Part shown: in pieces, positions 41,627 to 52,559 of the stretch
Layout of the letters: each line of letters starts with the position of its first letter
Position numbering within the stretch: position 1 is the first letter of the stretch
Assembly (NCBI GenBank): GCA_037954665.1
Contig: JBBMOL010000279.1
Coordinates: 1-64,000 of the forward strand
Direction of reading: 5' to 3'
Origin: Laguncularia racemosa
Taxonomy: Eukaryota > Streptophyta > Magnoliopsida > Myrtales > Combretaceae
Length of the DNA: 64,000 nt
The notes under the pieces: model-generated
What the model saw: the letters and a program-made list of their open reading frames with translations, nothing else
What the model was told of the DNA's origin: nothing
Databases searched by the model: none
Translations under genes and position numbers: made by a program

Positions 41627-42951
41627 AATTCCCCCATACTTAAACTCTTGCTTGTCCTCAAGCAATTGCATCAGATTAATTGAGAAATCTATCATAGATT
41701 ATACAAACTTTCTTTTCATCATTCCAAGCATCCATTCATTTGTAGTTCATGACTTGAAACTTTAATGTCTACTACTTCAACCAAACTGGTTTCTTGTGAT
41801 CAAATTACCATGGTCAGAATTTAATAGCTAATCTAAACAAAACAAACTTTAATCCTCATGTTTAGCAAAAGAATTTTTTATTCCAAGAGTAAATACTTAA
41901 TCCACTAAGGAAAAACACCCAATTAAACTTCATTGGACATTAGCAAACATATAATCCTTGCAGTATAAAGTAAAAGCATATGGTATAAGCTCTTTGCTAG
42001 ATATTCTCCCTTTTATACAATTCAATGAATGTTTACATTCATGTTCTTTTGATTTGTTCAAGCATCTATTTTGACGGGTTTTTGCCCGCTTCTTTTCATG
42101 AACTTTTGCCTTTTCTCCCTTATCGTTATAGTGAGTTCATTGAGTCAGCACATCCCGAGCTCGTCACTCAAGTGACCGGGTTTTGAAATACCCCTACGGA
42201 CTCTTCCTCACTCTAACATTCAAGTTTGAATACTCTTAACTCAATTAGTTGAATCATTGGAGTAATGGCTATGCTTGATTTTTATTTATTTATTTATTTA
42301 TTTTTTCACTAAGTGTTATAACAAGCAACTTTAAAGACTATACAGTAGCTAATATAACCTAGAAGTAAACTTGTTTATTTTTCACTTAGGGATTCAACTT
42401 ACTCTTAGACTTCCAATTCTAAAACTAAATACAAGGTAAATTTGTTTCTTAAAGATTTCACTACTTAATTTTAACCAAGTATTCTAATCACAACAGTGGG
42501 TGAGTAACGCATTTGCACAAGTCAATTTCCCATTTTTGTAGATGCTTATTACAACATTTAGTACAATCTCCAGATTTCATGATAATTTTGAAAAAAATTG
42601 GCTTAAAATTGCTTAAGGACAAACATTCTAAGTATGGAGCAATTCTCTACTCTCTATAGTTTATTATCCTCTCCCCCACACTTAGCTTAAACAGTGTCCT
42701 CACTGTTTCTAATTCAACACAATTGAAGAGGAATTAACAACACAAGGCACATTAGAGAATAAGAGAAAGGAAATACTGGTACTTCCCTGGTATTGGAGTT
42801 CTCCCCTTAAGCTCTGGAAAGTGGCATCTACGTACATGTATCCTTGCTGCAGCTGATCCGAAGAGTTCAAAACTACACTAAAATCAAAACAAAACTAAAA
42901 CAAACCAAAACTAAAGCAAAACAAAACTAAAACACTTTTTTTTTTTTTTGA
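41627..42951 (-). other. F 3' non-coding region and polypurine tract
   Basis: In element sense the purine-rich 'gtatgggggaatt' (41,627-41,639) adjoins the 3' LTR and is the polypurine tract. The remaining 1.3 kb has no recognised protein, although Athila relatives may carry an envelope-like gene here. A strong T run (42,936-42,949) lies before the hairpin box. Confidence 0.75.
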
Positions 42952-43002
42952 CATGGGTTGCCTCCCATGAAGCGCCTTTCTTTAACGTCTTTGGCTAGAC
43001 AT
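42952..43002 (-). promoter_or_regulatory. post-pol two-hairpin box (F copy)
   Basis: Hairpin 1: CATGGG-TTGCCT-CCCATG (42,952-42,969), a perfect six-pair stem. Hairpin 2: ACGTCT-TTGGCT-AGACAT (42,985-43,002), five pairs plus one wobble in RNA. It begins eight bases after the pol stop. The same box occurs in G and D2. Confidence 0.7.
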
Positions 43003-43010
43003 TTCAGTCA

Positions 43011-43805
43011 TCAATCACAATACTCGGGGTGAGTTAAACTGGTTTCTTCGATATTACATACTTGAAATCCTTCATAAAAAGGTTTCAAGTGATGGCCATT
43101 GACTTTGAAGGTCTTACCAGTTTCAAGGCTTACGATCGCAACTGCGCCATGTGAAAATATGTTAGTGACAACAAAAGGACCAATCCACCGTGATTGTAGT
43201 TTGCCAGGAAACAATTTCAATCGAGAATGGTAAAGTAATACTTTTTGACCTACAGAAAAATTCTTTCGGGAAATCATTTGATCATGAAAATCCTTCGTTT
43301 TTTCCTTGTAGATTTTAGTACTCTCATAAGCTTCTCTTCGAATCTCCTCAAGTTCTTGTAATTAAAGTTTTCTGTGTTCACCCGCCTCATCCATTCGCAT
43401 GTTACATTGTTTTACAGCCCAATACGCCTTATGTTCTAGCTCCACAGGGAGATGACATGGTTTGCCAAATATTAAGCGGTAAGGAGACATACCTATAGGG
43501 GTCTTGTAAGCTGTCCGGTAGGCCCATAATGCATCCTCAAGTCTTGTGCTCCAGTCCTTCCTGCTTGGATTGACGGTTTTTTCCAGAATAGACTTGATTT
43601 CTCGATTTGAGACTTATGCCAATCCATTGGTTTGAGGGTGGTATGCGGTGGAGGTGCGATGAGTGACCCTGTATTTTTTTAGTAGAGTTTCCACTATCCT
43701 ATTACAAAAGTGTGTGCCACGATCACTGATAAGAGCCTTCGGTGTCCCAAACCTAGCAAAAATATAAGATTTAACAAAATCCACAACAACTTTAGCATCA
43801 TTAGT
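43011..43805 (-). pseudogene. F integrase, core and C-terminus
   Basis: Continues the integrase after the stop at 43,806. The second catalytic D lies in I-S-D-R-G-T-H-F, then Y-H-P-Q-T-N-G-L-A-stop-V-S: the catalytic E of the usual Q-A-E/Q-V-E is replaced by a stop near 43,617. W-A-Y-R-T-A-Y-K-T-P follows, another stop near 43,362, and an open 88-codon end with P-G-K-L-Q-S-R-W-I-G-P-F (GPY-like). The enzyme would integrate the element; the lost glutamate alone inactivates it. Confidence 0.85.
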
Positions 43806-45665
43806 TCAAGTAGCTTTGGCTTCCACCCATTTTGAAACATAATCCACAGCAAGAAGGATGTAAACATTACCGAAGGAAGGAGGAAAAGGACCCATGAAGT
43901 CAATACCCCATATATCAAATATTTCACAAGCAAGAATAGGGGTAAGTGGCATTTGATCTCGACGTCCTAAGTTCCCAATCTTTTGACATCGTTCACAAGA
44001 CTTACAAAACATAAAAGAGTCACGAAACAATGTAGGCCAAAACAAACCACACCCTAATACCTTTTGAGCTGTCCTCTTAGGGCCAAAATGTCCACCACAT
44101 GCATATGAGTGACAAAATTGCAAGACAGAAGGAATATCGTCTTGAGAAATACACCTTCTAATGATTTGATCAGCACAATGTTTCCATAAATATGGATCAT
44201 CCCATACATAATACTTAGCATCACTTTTAATTTTATCTTTTTGAGCCCTAGACAAATCACTTGGTAGTGTCTTAGTAACCAAATAATTGACAATATCAGC
44301 ATACCACATAATTGTCTTTTGAATAGAAAAGAGATACTCATCTGGAAAATCATCTTGTATTTGTGTGGACCCTTCACTGATAGGAATTCGACTGAGGTGG
44401 TCGGCAACTAAGTTTTCTGAGCCTTTCCTATCACGTATCTCCAGATCGAATTCTTGTAAGAGGAGTATCCATCGAATAAGTCTTGGTTTCGCCTCCTTCT
44501 TCGCGAGCAGGTATTTAAGAGCTGCATGATCAGAGTAAACAATTACCTTTGTACCAAGTAAATATGATCTGAATTTTTCTAATGCAAAAACAACAGCCAA
44601 GAGTTCTTTTTCCGTTGTGGAATAGTTGCATTGAGCATTATCCAAAGTTCTGGAAGCATAATAAATGGCATGAGAAACTCTCCCAACTCTTTGGCCAAGA
44701 ACTGCTCCAACTGCATAGTTGCTCGCATCACACATGATTTCAAAGGGAAGGGTCCAGTCGGGTGGTTGGATGATTGGAGCAGAAGATAACTTGTCCCTCA
44801 GTGTGTCAAAAGCGTTCTTGCAGGCCTCATCGAACTCAAATGTCACTTCTTTTTGTAGCAATCTACATAGGGGTTGAGTAATCTTGGAGAAATCCTTGAT
44901 GAAGCGTCGATAGAATCCTGCACTCCCAAGAAAAGACCGAATTTCCCGTACACTTACAGGGTAAGGTAAAGATTTAATCAGTTCTACCTTAGCTTTATCG
45001 ACTTCAAGCCCCTTAGAAGATACAATATGGCCTAAAATGAGACTCTGTTCAACCATAAAGTGACATTTTTCATAATTCAACACTAGATTCTTATCTATAC
45101 ATCTTTGAAGCACTTTTGTAAGGTTAGTCAAACATGAATCAAAAGAATTACCATAGACGGTAAAGTCATCCATGAAAACTTCTATAATATTCTCCACATA
45201 ATCTGAAAATATACTAACCATACATCTTTGGAATGTAGCCGGGGCATTGCAGAGCCCAAAAGGCATCCTTGGATACGCAAAAGTACCGAATGGACAAGTG
45301 AAAGTGGTCTTCTCTTGATCTTCCGGTGCCACTGGAATTTGATGAAAACCTAAATAACCATCAAGACAACAATAGTGAGAATGGCCAGCCAAACGTTCAA
45401 GCATCTGATCAAGAAAAGGAAGAGGGAAGTGGTCCTTCCGAGTTGACGCGTTTAACTTCCTGTAATCAACACAAACCCTCCATCCATTCTGAACCCGAGT
45501 AGGAATTAACTCACCATCGGAGTTTTCAACCACAGTTAAGCCTGTTTTCTTTGGAACAACTTGGATCGGACTTACCCATTTGCTGTCGGAAATTGGATAG
45601 ATCATACCTGCATCAAGAAGTTTCAAGATCTCTTTCTTAACTACCTCCATCATAGGTGGATTCAA
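43806..45665 (-). CDS. F reverse transcriptase, RNase H and integrase N-terminus
   Basis: A 619-codon frame. RT covers about residues 1-240: W-V-S-P-I-Q-V-V-P-K-K-x-G, C-V-D-Y-R-K-L-N, H-F-P-L-P-F, D-G-Y-L-G-F-H-Q-I, P-F-G-L-C-N-A-P-A-T-F-Q, and the catalytic box F-M-D-D at about 165. RNase H follows from about 300: M-C-D-A-S-N-Y-A-V-G-A-V-L-G-Q, T-E-K-E-L-L-A, Y-S-D-H-A-A-L-K, A-D-H-L-S-R. The integrase finger (H-F-G, C-x2-C) is at about 525-565, and the first core D (G-I-D-F-M-G-P-F) at about 590. All key residues of RT and RNase H are present. The ATG is internal; the true start is in the upstream frame, shifted near 45,660. Confidence 0.93.
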   Translation of the reverse strand: MNPPMMEVVKKEILKLLDAGMIYPISDSKWVSPIQVVPKKTGLTVVENSDGELIPTRVQNGWRVCVDYRKLNASTRKDHFPLPFLDQMLERLAGHSHYCCLDGYLGFHQIPVAPEDQEKTTFTCPFGTFAYPRMPFGLCNAPATFQRCMVSIFSDYVENIIEVFMDDFTVYGNSFDSCLTNLTKVLQRCIDKNLVLNYEKCHFMVEQSLILGHIVSSKGLEVDKAKVELIKSLPYPVSVREIRSFLGSAGFYRRFIKDFSKITQPLCRLLQKEVTFEFDEACKNAFDTLRDKLSSAPIIQPPDWTLPFEIMCDASNYAVGAVLGQRVGRVSHAIYYASRTLDNAQCNYSTTEKELLAVVFALEKFRSYLLGTKVIVYSDHAALKYLLAKKEAKPRLIRWILLLQEFDLEIRDRKGSENLVADHLSRIPISEGSTQIQDDFPDEYLFSIQKTIMWYADIVNYLVTKTLPSDLSRAQKDKIKSDAKYYVWDDPYLWKHCADQIIRRCISQDDIPSVLQFCHSYACGGHFGPKRTAQKVLGCGLFWPTLFRDSFMFCKSCERCQKIGNLGRRDQMPLTPILACEIFDIWGIDFMGPFPPSFGNVYILLAVDYVSKWVEAKAT

Positions 45666-48351
45666 ACGACGTTGAACTTTCCCTTGAAGGTTTGCAATTA
45701 TCTTCCATCAAAATCTTGTGCATGCAGGTGGAGGGGCTTAGTCCTTTGATATCCGCTATGGACCATCCAATGGCTTCTTTGTAATCCCTCAACACTCGAA
45801 TTAACTTTTCTTCTTCTAAAGTACTTAGCTTGTTGGAGACTATCACAACAAGAGTCTCCTTTTCTCCTAAGAAAATAAATTTTAGATGTTCGGGTAGGGG
45901 TTTTAATTCTAGCTTCGGTGCCTGCATAATAGAAGGAAGAAGTTTTGTGTTAGAAGGGGGTAAATGAATGTAGGACACATCATACCTGACAGGTTTTAAT
46001 GATTCCAACTCCCAAATCTTGTCCTGCAAATCGGAGGATATTAAAAAATTCTCTTTAAGAGTTTTCAATGCATGAATCGTAAGACTCTTATTAAGTACAA
46101 CTTTCAACTCATCATCATCTATCAAATCAAATGTAGTCTGTGTTAATGGGTCAATAACATCAACAACAAAAACGGGTGAGATGTCACTAGGATATTTCAT
46201 GGCATCATAAATGTTAAATTTAATCACTTCTCCATCAAATTCCATAGTGAGGTTACCATCATGTACATCGATTTTTGTTCTAGATGTCTTAAGAAATGGT
46301 CTCCCTAATAATATCATGGATGAATTACGAGAATCATCATTCTCCATGTCAAGCACGTAAAAATCTGCGGGGAAAACCAAACCATTAACTTGTACTAACA
46401 CATCTTCTAGGACCCCCTCAGGATAAACATTGGACCTATCAGCAAGTTGAACAATAACACCCGTTTCCTTCAAGGGACCAACATTTAAGTATTGATAAAC
46501 GGACAAAGGCATAACATTGATTGAAGCGCCTAAATCACACATAGCTTTAGTGATTCCAAGGTTACCTATTTTGCAAGGAATAGTGAACATACCTGGATCC
46601 TTGCACTTAGGAGGAAGCTTCTTTTGAAGAATAACTGAAACATTCTCACCTACACTAATCTTTTCATTACCTTTCAGCTTTCTTTTGTTAGTGCACAATT
46701 CTTTTAGAAATTTAGCATAACGAGGTACTTGCTTAATAGCATCCAGCAAAGGAATGTTTACCTCAACTTTGCGAAAAGTGTCAAGAATCTCTTTTTCTTC
46801 AGCTTCATTCTTGGATTTTGCTAGTTTGGAAGGGAAAGGAGGTGCTGTTGTCATGACCTTTGGTGGTTCAATGAGGGGTCCTTTGATCTGATTGTTCTGC
46901 TGGCTTGGAGTTGGAGTTTCTTTCTCAGTTTCTTCCTTAGGATTGGTTCGGTGATCCTTCTCATTTGATCCCTGCAATTTCGTTCCACTTCTCAAGGTAA
47001 TTGCATTAGCACTTTGCTTTGGGTTTGTGACGGTTTGAGAAGGTAACTTACCTTGAGTTTCCAACCTATTTAGAGAAGAAGCAAGTTGACTTACCTGATT
47101 TTCCAAGTTGTGGATGCTCTGCTTTGTCTCATCCTGAAATTGTTTTGTATTAACGGCAAGTGATTTAACAATTTCCTCAAGGGACATACCTGAAGTGGAA
47201 GGAGCTTGGGGCACTTGATGTGATGGCTTAGGTTGGAATTGTTGGAAATGTTGTGGGTTATTGCCATATCTGAAGTTAGGATGATCCCTCCATCCAGGAT
47301 TGTAAGTATTCGAATAGGGGTCATACTTCCTTTGTGGCTGTCCTAGGAATCCGCCTACAGCATTAGCGTGTTCGTGGTTGTCATCTTGCAATGTGGGGCA
47401 CATATCGGTCGGATGATTAGGAGCAGCGCAAATTCTACAAGCCTTCACCTGTTGTGTTTTCCCAAGAGCTAGCTGCTGCACAAGGGAGGTTAGATTAGAA
47501 AGTTGATGTTCAAGGTTAGACACACTTACCTCATTTACCTTCCTTAAAGATGTATCATGCCTATACCCAAATTGTTGCGAATTGGCAGCCATAATGGAGA
47601 TCAATTCCCTAGCTTGACCAGGGGTTTTGTTTACTATGGCGCCTCCACTTGCAGCATCCATCATCTTTCTTTCCATCGGAAGTAAGCCTTCATAGAAGTA
47701 TTGGATGAGGAGTTGCTTAGATATCCCATGTTGTGGGCAGCTTGCACACAATTGCTTGAACCTTTCCCAATACTCGTGAAGAGTCTCAGTGTCCCTCTGT
47801 TTGATACTACAAATTTCTCTTCTTATACCAGCGGCTCTGGATGCAGGGAAGAATTTGTCCAAGAAGAGTCTGACCATGTCCGTCCACGTGGTTATAGAAC
47901 CTGGAGGCAAATAAAACAACCAATCTTTAGCTTTAGTACTTAGAGAAAATGGGAAAGCACGTAACTTGATTTTATCGTCGGTTATTCCATGCGGCCTCAT
48001 GCTAGAACACACTATATGAAACTCTTTTAAATGCTTATGAGGATCTTCATTCTCAAGACCATGAAAGGTGGGTAGTAGATGTATCAACCCAGACTTCAAC
48101 TCGAATTCCATAGCTAGTTCGGGATAGTGAATACAAAGTGGTTGTTGATTCACATCCGGTGCAGCCAGTTCTCGCAATGTTCGCTCGGGATTAGCCATTT
48201 CGTCTTCCTCTGATGAATCAAGGGATGAATAAGATAAATCCGATGCAAAGTTCTGTCTAGAGGATGATCTAGCTTCTTATCGTAGCTTCTTTAGAGTCTT
48301 CTCAATCTCCGGATTATACGTTAGTTCAACTATTTGAGAAGAACGAGTCAT
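45637..48351 (-). CDS. F gag and protease
   Basis: Gag probably starts at the ATG at 48,351 (M-T-R-S-S-Q), the start kept in G and D2. A stop at 48,277-48,279, where G has CGA, leaves an 853-codon frame from 48,198. Capsid: residues about 30-230 (F-H-G-L-E-N-E-D-P, F-P-F-S-L-S-T-K-A-K-D-W-L, D-K-F-F-P-A-S). CCHC knuckle C-R-I-C-x4-H-x4-C at about 257-270. N-P-G-W-R-D-H-P-N-F and A-I-T-L-R-S-G-T follow. Protease active site C-D-L-G-A-S-I-N-V-M at about 552 and I-L-L-G-R-P-F-L at about 625 are intact. The frame shifts near 45,660 at the gag-pro to pol passage; by comparison with relatives this is damage, not programmed shifting, but that is unproven. Confidence 0.92.
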
Positions 48352-48379
48352 ACAAGAATAGAAATAAATTTGACACCAA

Positions 48380-48397
48380 TCCCCGGCAACGGCGCCA
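48380..48397 (-). other. F primer binding site (tRNA-Asp type)
   Basis: The minus strand reads TGGCGCCGTTGCCGGGGA, five bases inside the 5' LTR. Confidence 0.95.
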
Positions 48398-48402
48398 AAA
48401 TT

Positions 48403-50039
48403 TGATGGGTGTCGAGTCCAACAAAAATAAAACCTACTCCTAGACAATTATATGATTTGCATATAGTGGTGAGTAGGGTCGAATCCATAGAGATTGGTAA
48501 AGATATTTCTATTCAAATACAACAATAAGGAAAAGAAAAATGGGGGGTTTTGTTTGTGAATCAAATAAAGTAAAGCAAGGAAAGAAAATCAAATATTGAT
48601 AAAAAGCCTAGCCAAAGGAATCAAGATAGTTTAATTCTAGGAATTGATCATCGATGCAAATATCTTCTATCCTTAGTTCTAGATAAATTGGTTATGGTTA
48701 TTAACAAGCTCTAACAACCTATCTCTCCTTACTTTCCGATAACCTCCAATAAGCGCTTCGAATTATTTCCCTTATTGATTAGACAATCCCTCAGACAAGC
48801 GCTTAGGATTTAATCTATCAATAGCATTAAAATCTAGAGAGACCACCAATTCATGCCAGTAGATTATAAGATAACCTATTTAAACATGATTATACACCTC
48901 CATAACATGAATTCGATCATCTATTCTTATAACCAAACATGTTATCGTGTCACTAAGACTAGAACAATCAAACAATTACGGATTTGACGTGCTAGTTGAC
49001 AATATATTATCTTGCTAATTAAGTAGAAGAGCTCTATTCATACCAATCAACAAAATAATAATGACAAAACGATCAGAAGATATATGAATACCCAAAAACA
49101 AAGAATAGAATAAATACAAGTCAATTAGACCTCATAATTCGTGGAGAATTAAACATCTATAATCCTTTGGCTAGAAAAGTCGCTTAGCTACTCATGTTCA
49201 TAAGAAAAAACGAAAATAAAAAGTAAAGACATAATAAACCCGGATAGCTTGCTCTGCCTCCGGCCTTCCTTCTTGTTTCCCAAATCAAAGGTAAAAAGTT
49301 TGAAAGAAAGATTAAAGATTGATTAAAGATTGTCCTCACCCTCTAGGGTTGGCTCTATTTATAATGTCAGAGGGATAACATGTGATCTTTTTCGAGCAAG
49401 ATACGAAATTGCCTTTCCTTTTCCAAGTAGATTTCGAGAAGTGAAGATTCGTCTGCCTGGCATGCCCTACCACACGGTCGTGGGTCAAGCCGTGCCATCC
49501 TCTGTGCATACTCTTCAAGTTTCCATCCACGCACAGTGTGTACCACGGTCACGCACACGGCCAGATTGCAAGCCGTGCCTTCATCTGTGCATAATCTACA
49601 AGTCTTCATTCCGTGTCCAGTGTGTAGCACGGTTCCACACACGGCTAGATCCTTGGCCGTGCCTTCCTCTGTCAAAGTTCCACAAGTTCTTCTCCTTGGC
49701 ACGCCTAACTTCCACTACGGCTCCAAGCACAGTTTCTCCCACGGCCTTCACCACGGCCGTGCCCTAGGCCCTGTCACTCCTTCTTCTCATGCAATGTGTA
49801 GCACGGTTTAAAACATGGCCAAATCTCCAACCGTGTCTCATTCTGGAGGTGTAATTCCTTGTCTTGCTCTAAATTGTAGATAACTTCTCTAATTTACTTG
49901 AATTGGCATCCTTGACTCCATTTAACCTGATTTATCACGATGATAGAATTAAAGTACCATTTCCTTATGATTTCTATAAAATTAATAATAATTTAACACA
50001 ATTTATACTATAAAGATTGAGTATAAAATGGCTTTATCA
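48403..50039 (-). repeat. F 5' LTR
   Basis: Matches 39,991-41,626 from end to end. TATAAATAGA is at 49,354-49,364. Its U3 array is at 49,470-49,830. Confidence 0.92.
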
Positions 50040-50044
50040 GTTTG

Positions 50045-50097
50045 CGTCATGGGTTCGAAACTTGGGAATAGCACTACGTGCCGTTTTCATTTTTTTT
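50045..50097 (+). other. tRNA-like / SINE-like sequence, right part
   Basis: B box GGTTCGAAAC at 50,050-50,059; the unit ends in a T-rich tail (50,086-50,097), as in some plant SINEs. See the left part. Confidence 0.5.
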
Positions 50098-50397
50098 CCC
50101 CCAACTACCACGTGGCAGCACGCAATTGGCTGAAATGGGCATGTGCAAGTCACATGATCTTCTCCTTCCTCTAGATAGCAACGACAACACCGGGAATGAA
50201 AAAAAAAAGGGGAAGAAAAGCTCATGAATAAACCCAAATCAAACTAATTTTTTTATCATCATCCACCCATAACAGAAAGAGGTAAGATAAATCATGAAAA
50301 ACAAACAAATCTATATGGATTAATTCAAATAAAAAAAAGGATAAACATGAATTTCAACCGTAAGCTTGATACAAGCTTACCAAGAGGGTTTTGCGAG

Positions 50398-50408
50398 TCT
50401 ATAAAAGG
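50398..50408 (+). promoter_or_regulatory. TATA box of the Tat-2 LTR
   Basis: tctataaaagg, followed within 100 bases by a CT-rich leader (ctctctctctc at 50,495). Confidence 0.6.
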
Positions 50409-51882
50409 ACTAGACTCGCCAATAGAAGGGGGAAACAATCAGAAGAAAGAAAAGAAAGGAAAAACACACGAGCCGAGCCATCGTCGGAGTTTTTCTCTCT
50501 CTCTCTCAAAACCCCCATCGTAGCCTCTAAACCACCACATAGGGTGGTTTTAGACAAAAATTATCATCGCTATTAGATTCCTCATCTTTGGAAAGCTTAG
50601 AAACACCCTTCTATCGATGGAAACAGACGCTATAACACCGCCAATAAGAATCTCTGATTGTCGTCCGATTCAACTCGACCTAACCCGACCCACGAACCGC
50701 GCCTGTACCTAGGTAAGCTAATTTTATTTTATTTTATTTCATGTTTTTGTATTTATTTATTTTATTTTATTTAGATATTTATTTTGTTAGAAATTTATAA
50801 TCCTAAAAATAAAATAATGATGTTAGGATTTTAATTAGTTTTTTTTTTAGGGTAGATATGTTTGGATTAATATAAAAATAATTAAAAATATATATGAATA
50901 ATAAAAAATGATAAAAATATATATAAATAAATAAATAATATATATATAAATATTTGAAATAATAAAAATAATAAAAATAAAATAAAAAATTATAAATAAA
51001 TAAATAAATAAAAGATAACATTAAATAATGGCAATAAATAAATAAATAAAAAGAAAGAAAAAATAAAAAGTGGAAATAAAGTAAAAAAATAAATAATAAA
51101 TAATGAATAATAGTAAAATAATAAAAAGAAGGGATTAATTAGAGGTAGATTAATAATAGGGATAAAAATAATGAACTATTTTTTTCACTTAGAATTTTTT
51201 TAAAAAAAAATAATAATCCAAAATTGGTTTTCCTTAAATTAAAATTTTTAGAAAATAAAATGATAAAGCTTAGGCTTAGATTTTTTTTTTTCCACAATAT
51301 TGAAAATGATAATGAATGTAAACCCAAGGTATTTTCATGATTCAAATTAACAAACCCACTAAAGTTTTTCATAAAAAGTGAACTACGGCTTGTTTGATCT
51401 TAAATAGCGGGTATGTAGGCATCCTTATAGGAAAACTCTAAAAAAAATAAAAAATCATTTTTCAAATTAGTATAGTTTTTTATATATATTTAAAAAAAAG
51501 AGAGAAAATAAAAAGAACAAAAAAATAATAAATAGATAAAAAGAAGAGATCAGAATATGATCCAAATTTCATAATGATAAGATGGTAACTTTAGAGTTTT
51601 AATATATTAGCCCTCGAGTCAAGAATCTTTGGTTTTTTCTTTCTTCTTTTTCATTTATAAAAATAAAAAGAGGAGATTCCGTCGATTAGTAGTCTAAATT
51701 AGAATTAATCTACTCAATTAGTTTTAATTCAATAATTTTTCCCAACTTCAGTTGGGTAGCGGCTTCAAATAAATAATAAAATTCTTAGTTCAAGTCAAGG
51801 ATTTATATTATATGAGCATAAGATCTAATATGAATCAGATTAGGAAAATAATGAAAAAATTTAAAAATTAGACTCAATGGGA

Positions 51883-51900
51883 TGGCAACTCCGCTAGGGA
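51883..51900 (+). other. Tat-2 primer binding site
   Basis: TGGCAACTCCGCTAGGGA, a slightly altered form of the Tat site TGGCGACTCCGCTGGGGA, six bases after the LTR end. Confidence 0.75.
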
Positions 51901-52559
51901 CTCGTTTAGTAGGCTAGCCACTTGAACCATCTAAAATAACCATTTCTAGATATCTCTTAACTGTTATACTGTAAAATATTATTGGTACTAACCTTTTCTT
52001 TTAGGGATTTGATGAGATTTAATATTTTCACTTATCTTTTATTGTTGATGAGTCTTCATACATGCATATCGTGTGATTAGATATGGTCAAACCTAGGCCG
52101 TCTTAGGACCCTAGGATAGGTGGCAATTGTGTAGGTTCCAGGCTAAGTGATATGATCATTGTTCATGGTTGATTAGGCTACCCTACCCAATGATTCGATA
52201 TGGCTTGAGATCCATTTCTTCGAGAATGTGGGAGGCCATAGAGCTTGGGGACTTGTTAAAACCTACCTATCTACATATATGAAGTCATGGGCCGGCATTT
52301 ATTAATGATGTAATTCTTTTGTTCCTTTTTTGGAGTTTAGATACATTTACCTTGAACAACATCATTGGTACTTTGTAAAAATTTTGTGTGTAATTAGAAG
52401 TTTTTATTGTAATAGATGGTTAGTCCTACAATCGACCGCCTCCTCTATAAGGAAATCTAGGTCTGTAAGCTTTTGGATCCAAAATTGGTACTGGACTATT
52501 GGTTCACTTTGTATGACCTCGAGGAACATGCTTTCATCTAGCAAAAGATAAAGCTTATC
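51901..52559 (+). other. Tat-2 5' untranslated region
   Basis: No recognised protein. Tat elements have a long leader before ORF1, and this stretch sits in that place. Confidence 0.45.

Larger units (their letters stand above)
39991..50039 (-). mobile_element. F: nearly complete Athila-type Ty3/gypsy element
   Basis: LTRs of 1,636 and 1,637 bp differ at roughly 25 places by eye (about 1.5 percent). Target copies are gtatg (39,986-39,990) and gtttg (50,040-50,044). On the minus strand: 5' LTR, Asp primer site, gag-protease, RT, RNase H, integrase, hairpin box, 1.3 kb non-coding, polypurine tract, 3' LTR. Damage is limited to one frameshift and about four stops, so it is the youngest element here. 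No envelope-like gene is seen in the usual place. Confidence 0.92.
50045..51876 (+). repeat. Tat-2 LTR, right part
   Basis: Continues the split LTR. It begins with the B box of the tRNA-like sequence, then at 50,398-50,408 a TATA box (tctataaaagg) and a CT-rich leader. 50,700-51,140 is very AT-rich with many 'aaataaat' runs. It ends CA at 51,876, just before the primer site. Confidence 0.6.

Noticed and set aside
41627..42951. An envelope-like gene between pol and the 3' LTR of F
   Set aside because: No open frame with a signal peptide or membrane segment is present; the 88-codon frame at 43,011 is the integrase end.
45637..45665. Programmed frameshifting between gag-protease and RT of F
   Set aside because: No slippery heptamer or stem at the overlap was evident, and a one-base difference in a normally continuous frame explains it better.
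47701..47943. Frames antisense to F and G gag (also 59,606-59,992)
   Set aside because: Shadows of conserved gag coding on the other strand.
39943..50097. A functional tRNA gene
   Set aside because: Only the A and B boxes are tRNA-like; arms do not pair into a cloverleaf, and the sequence is interrupted by F.
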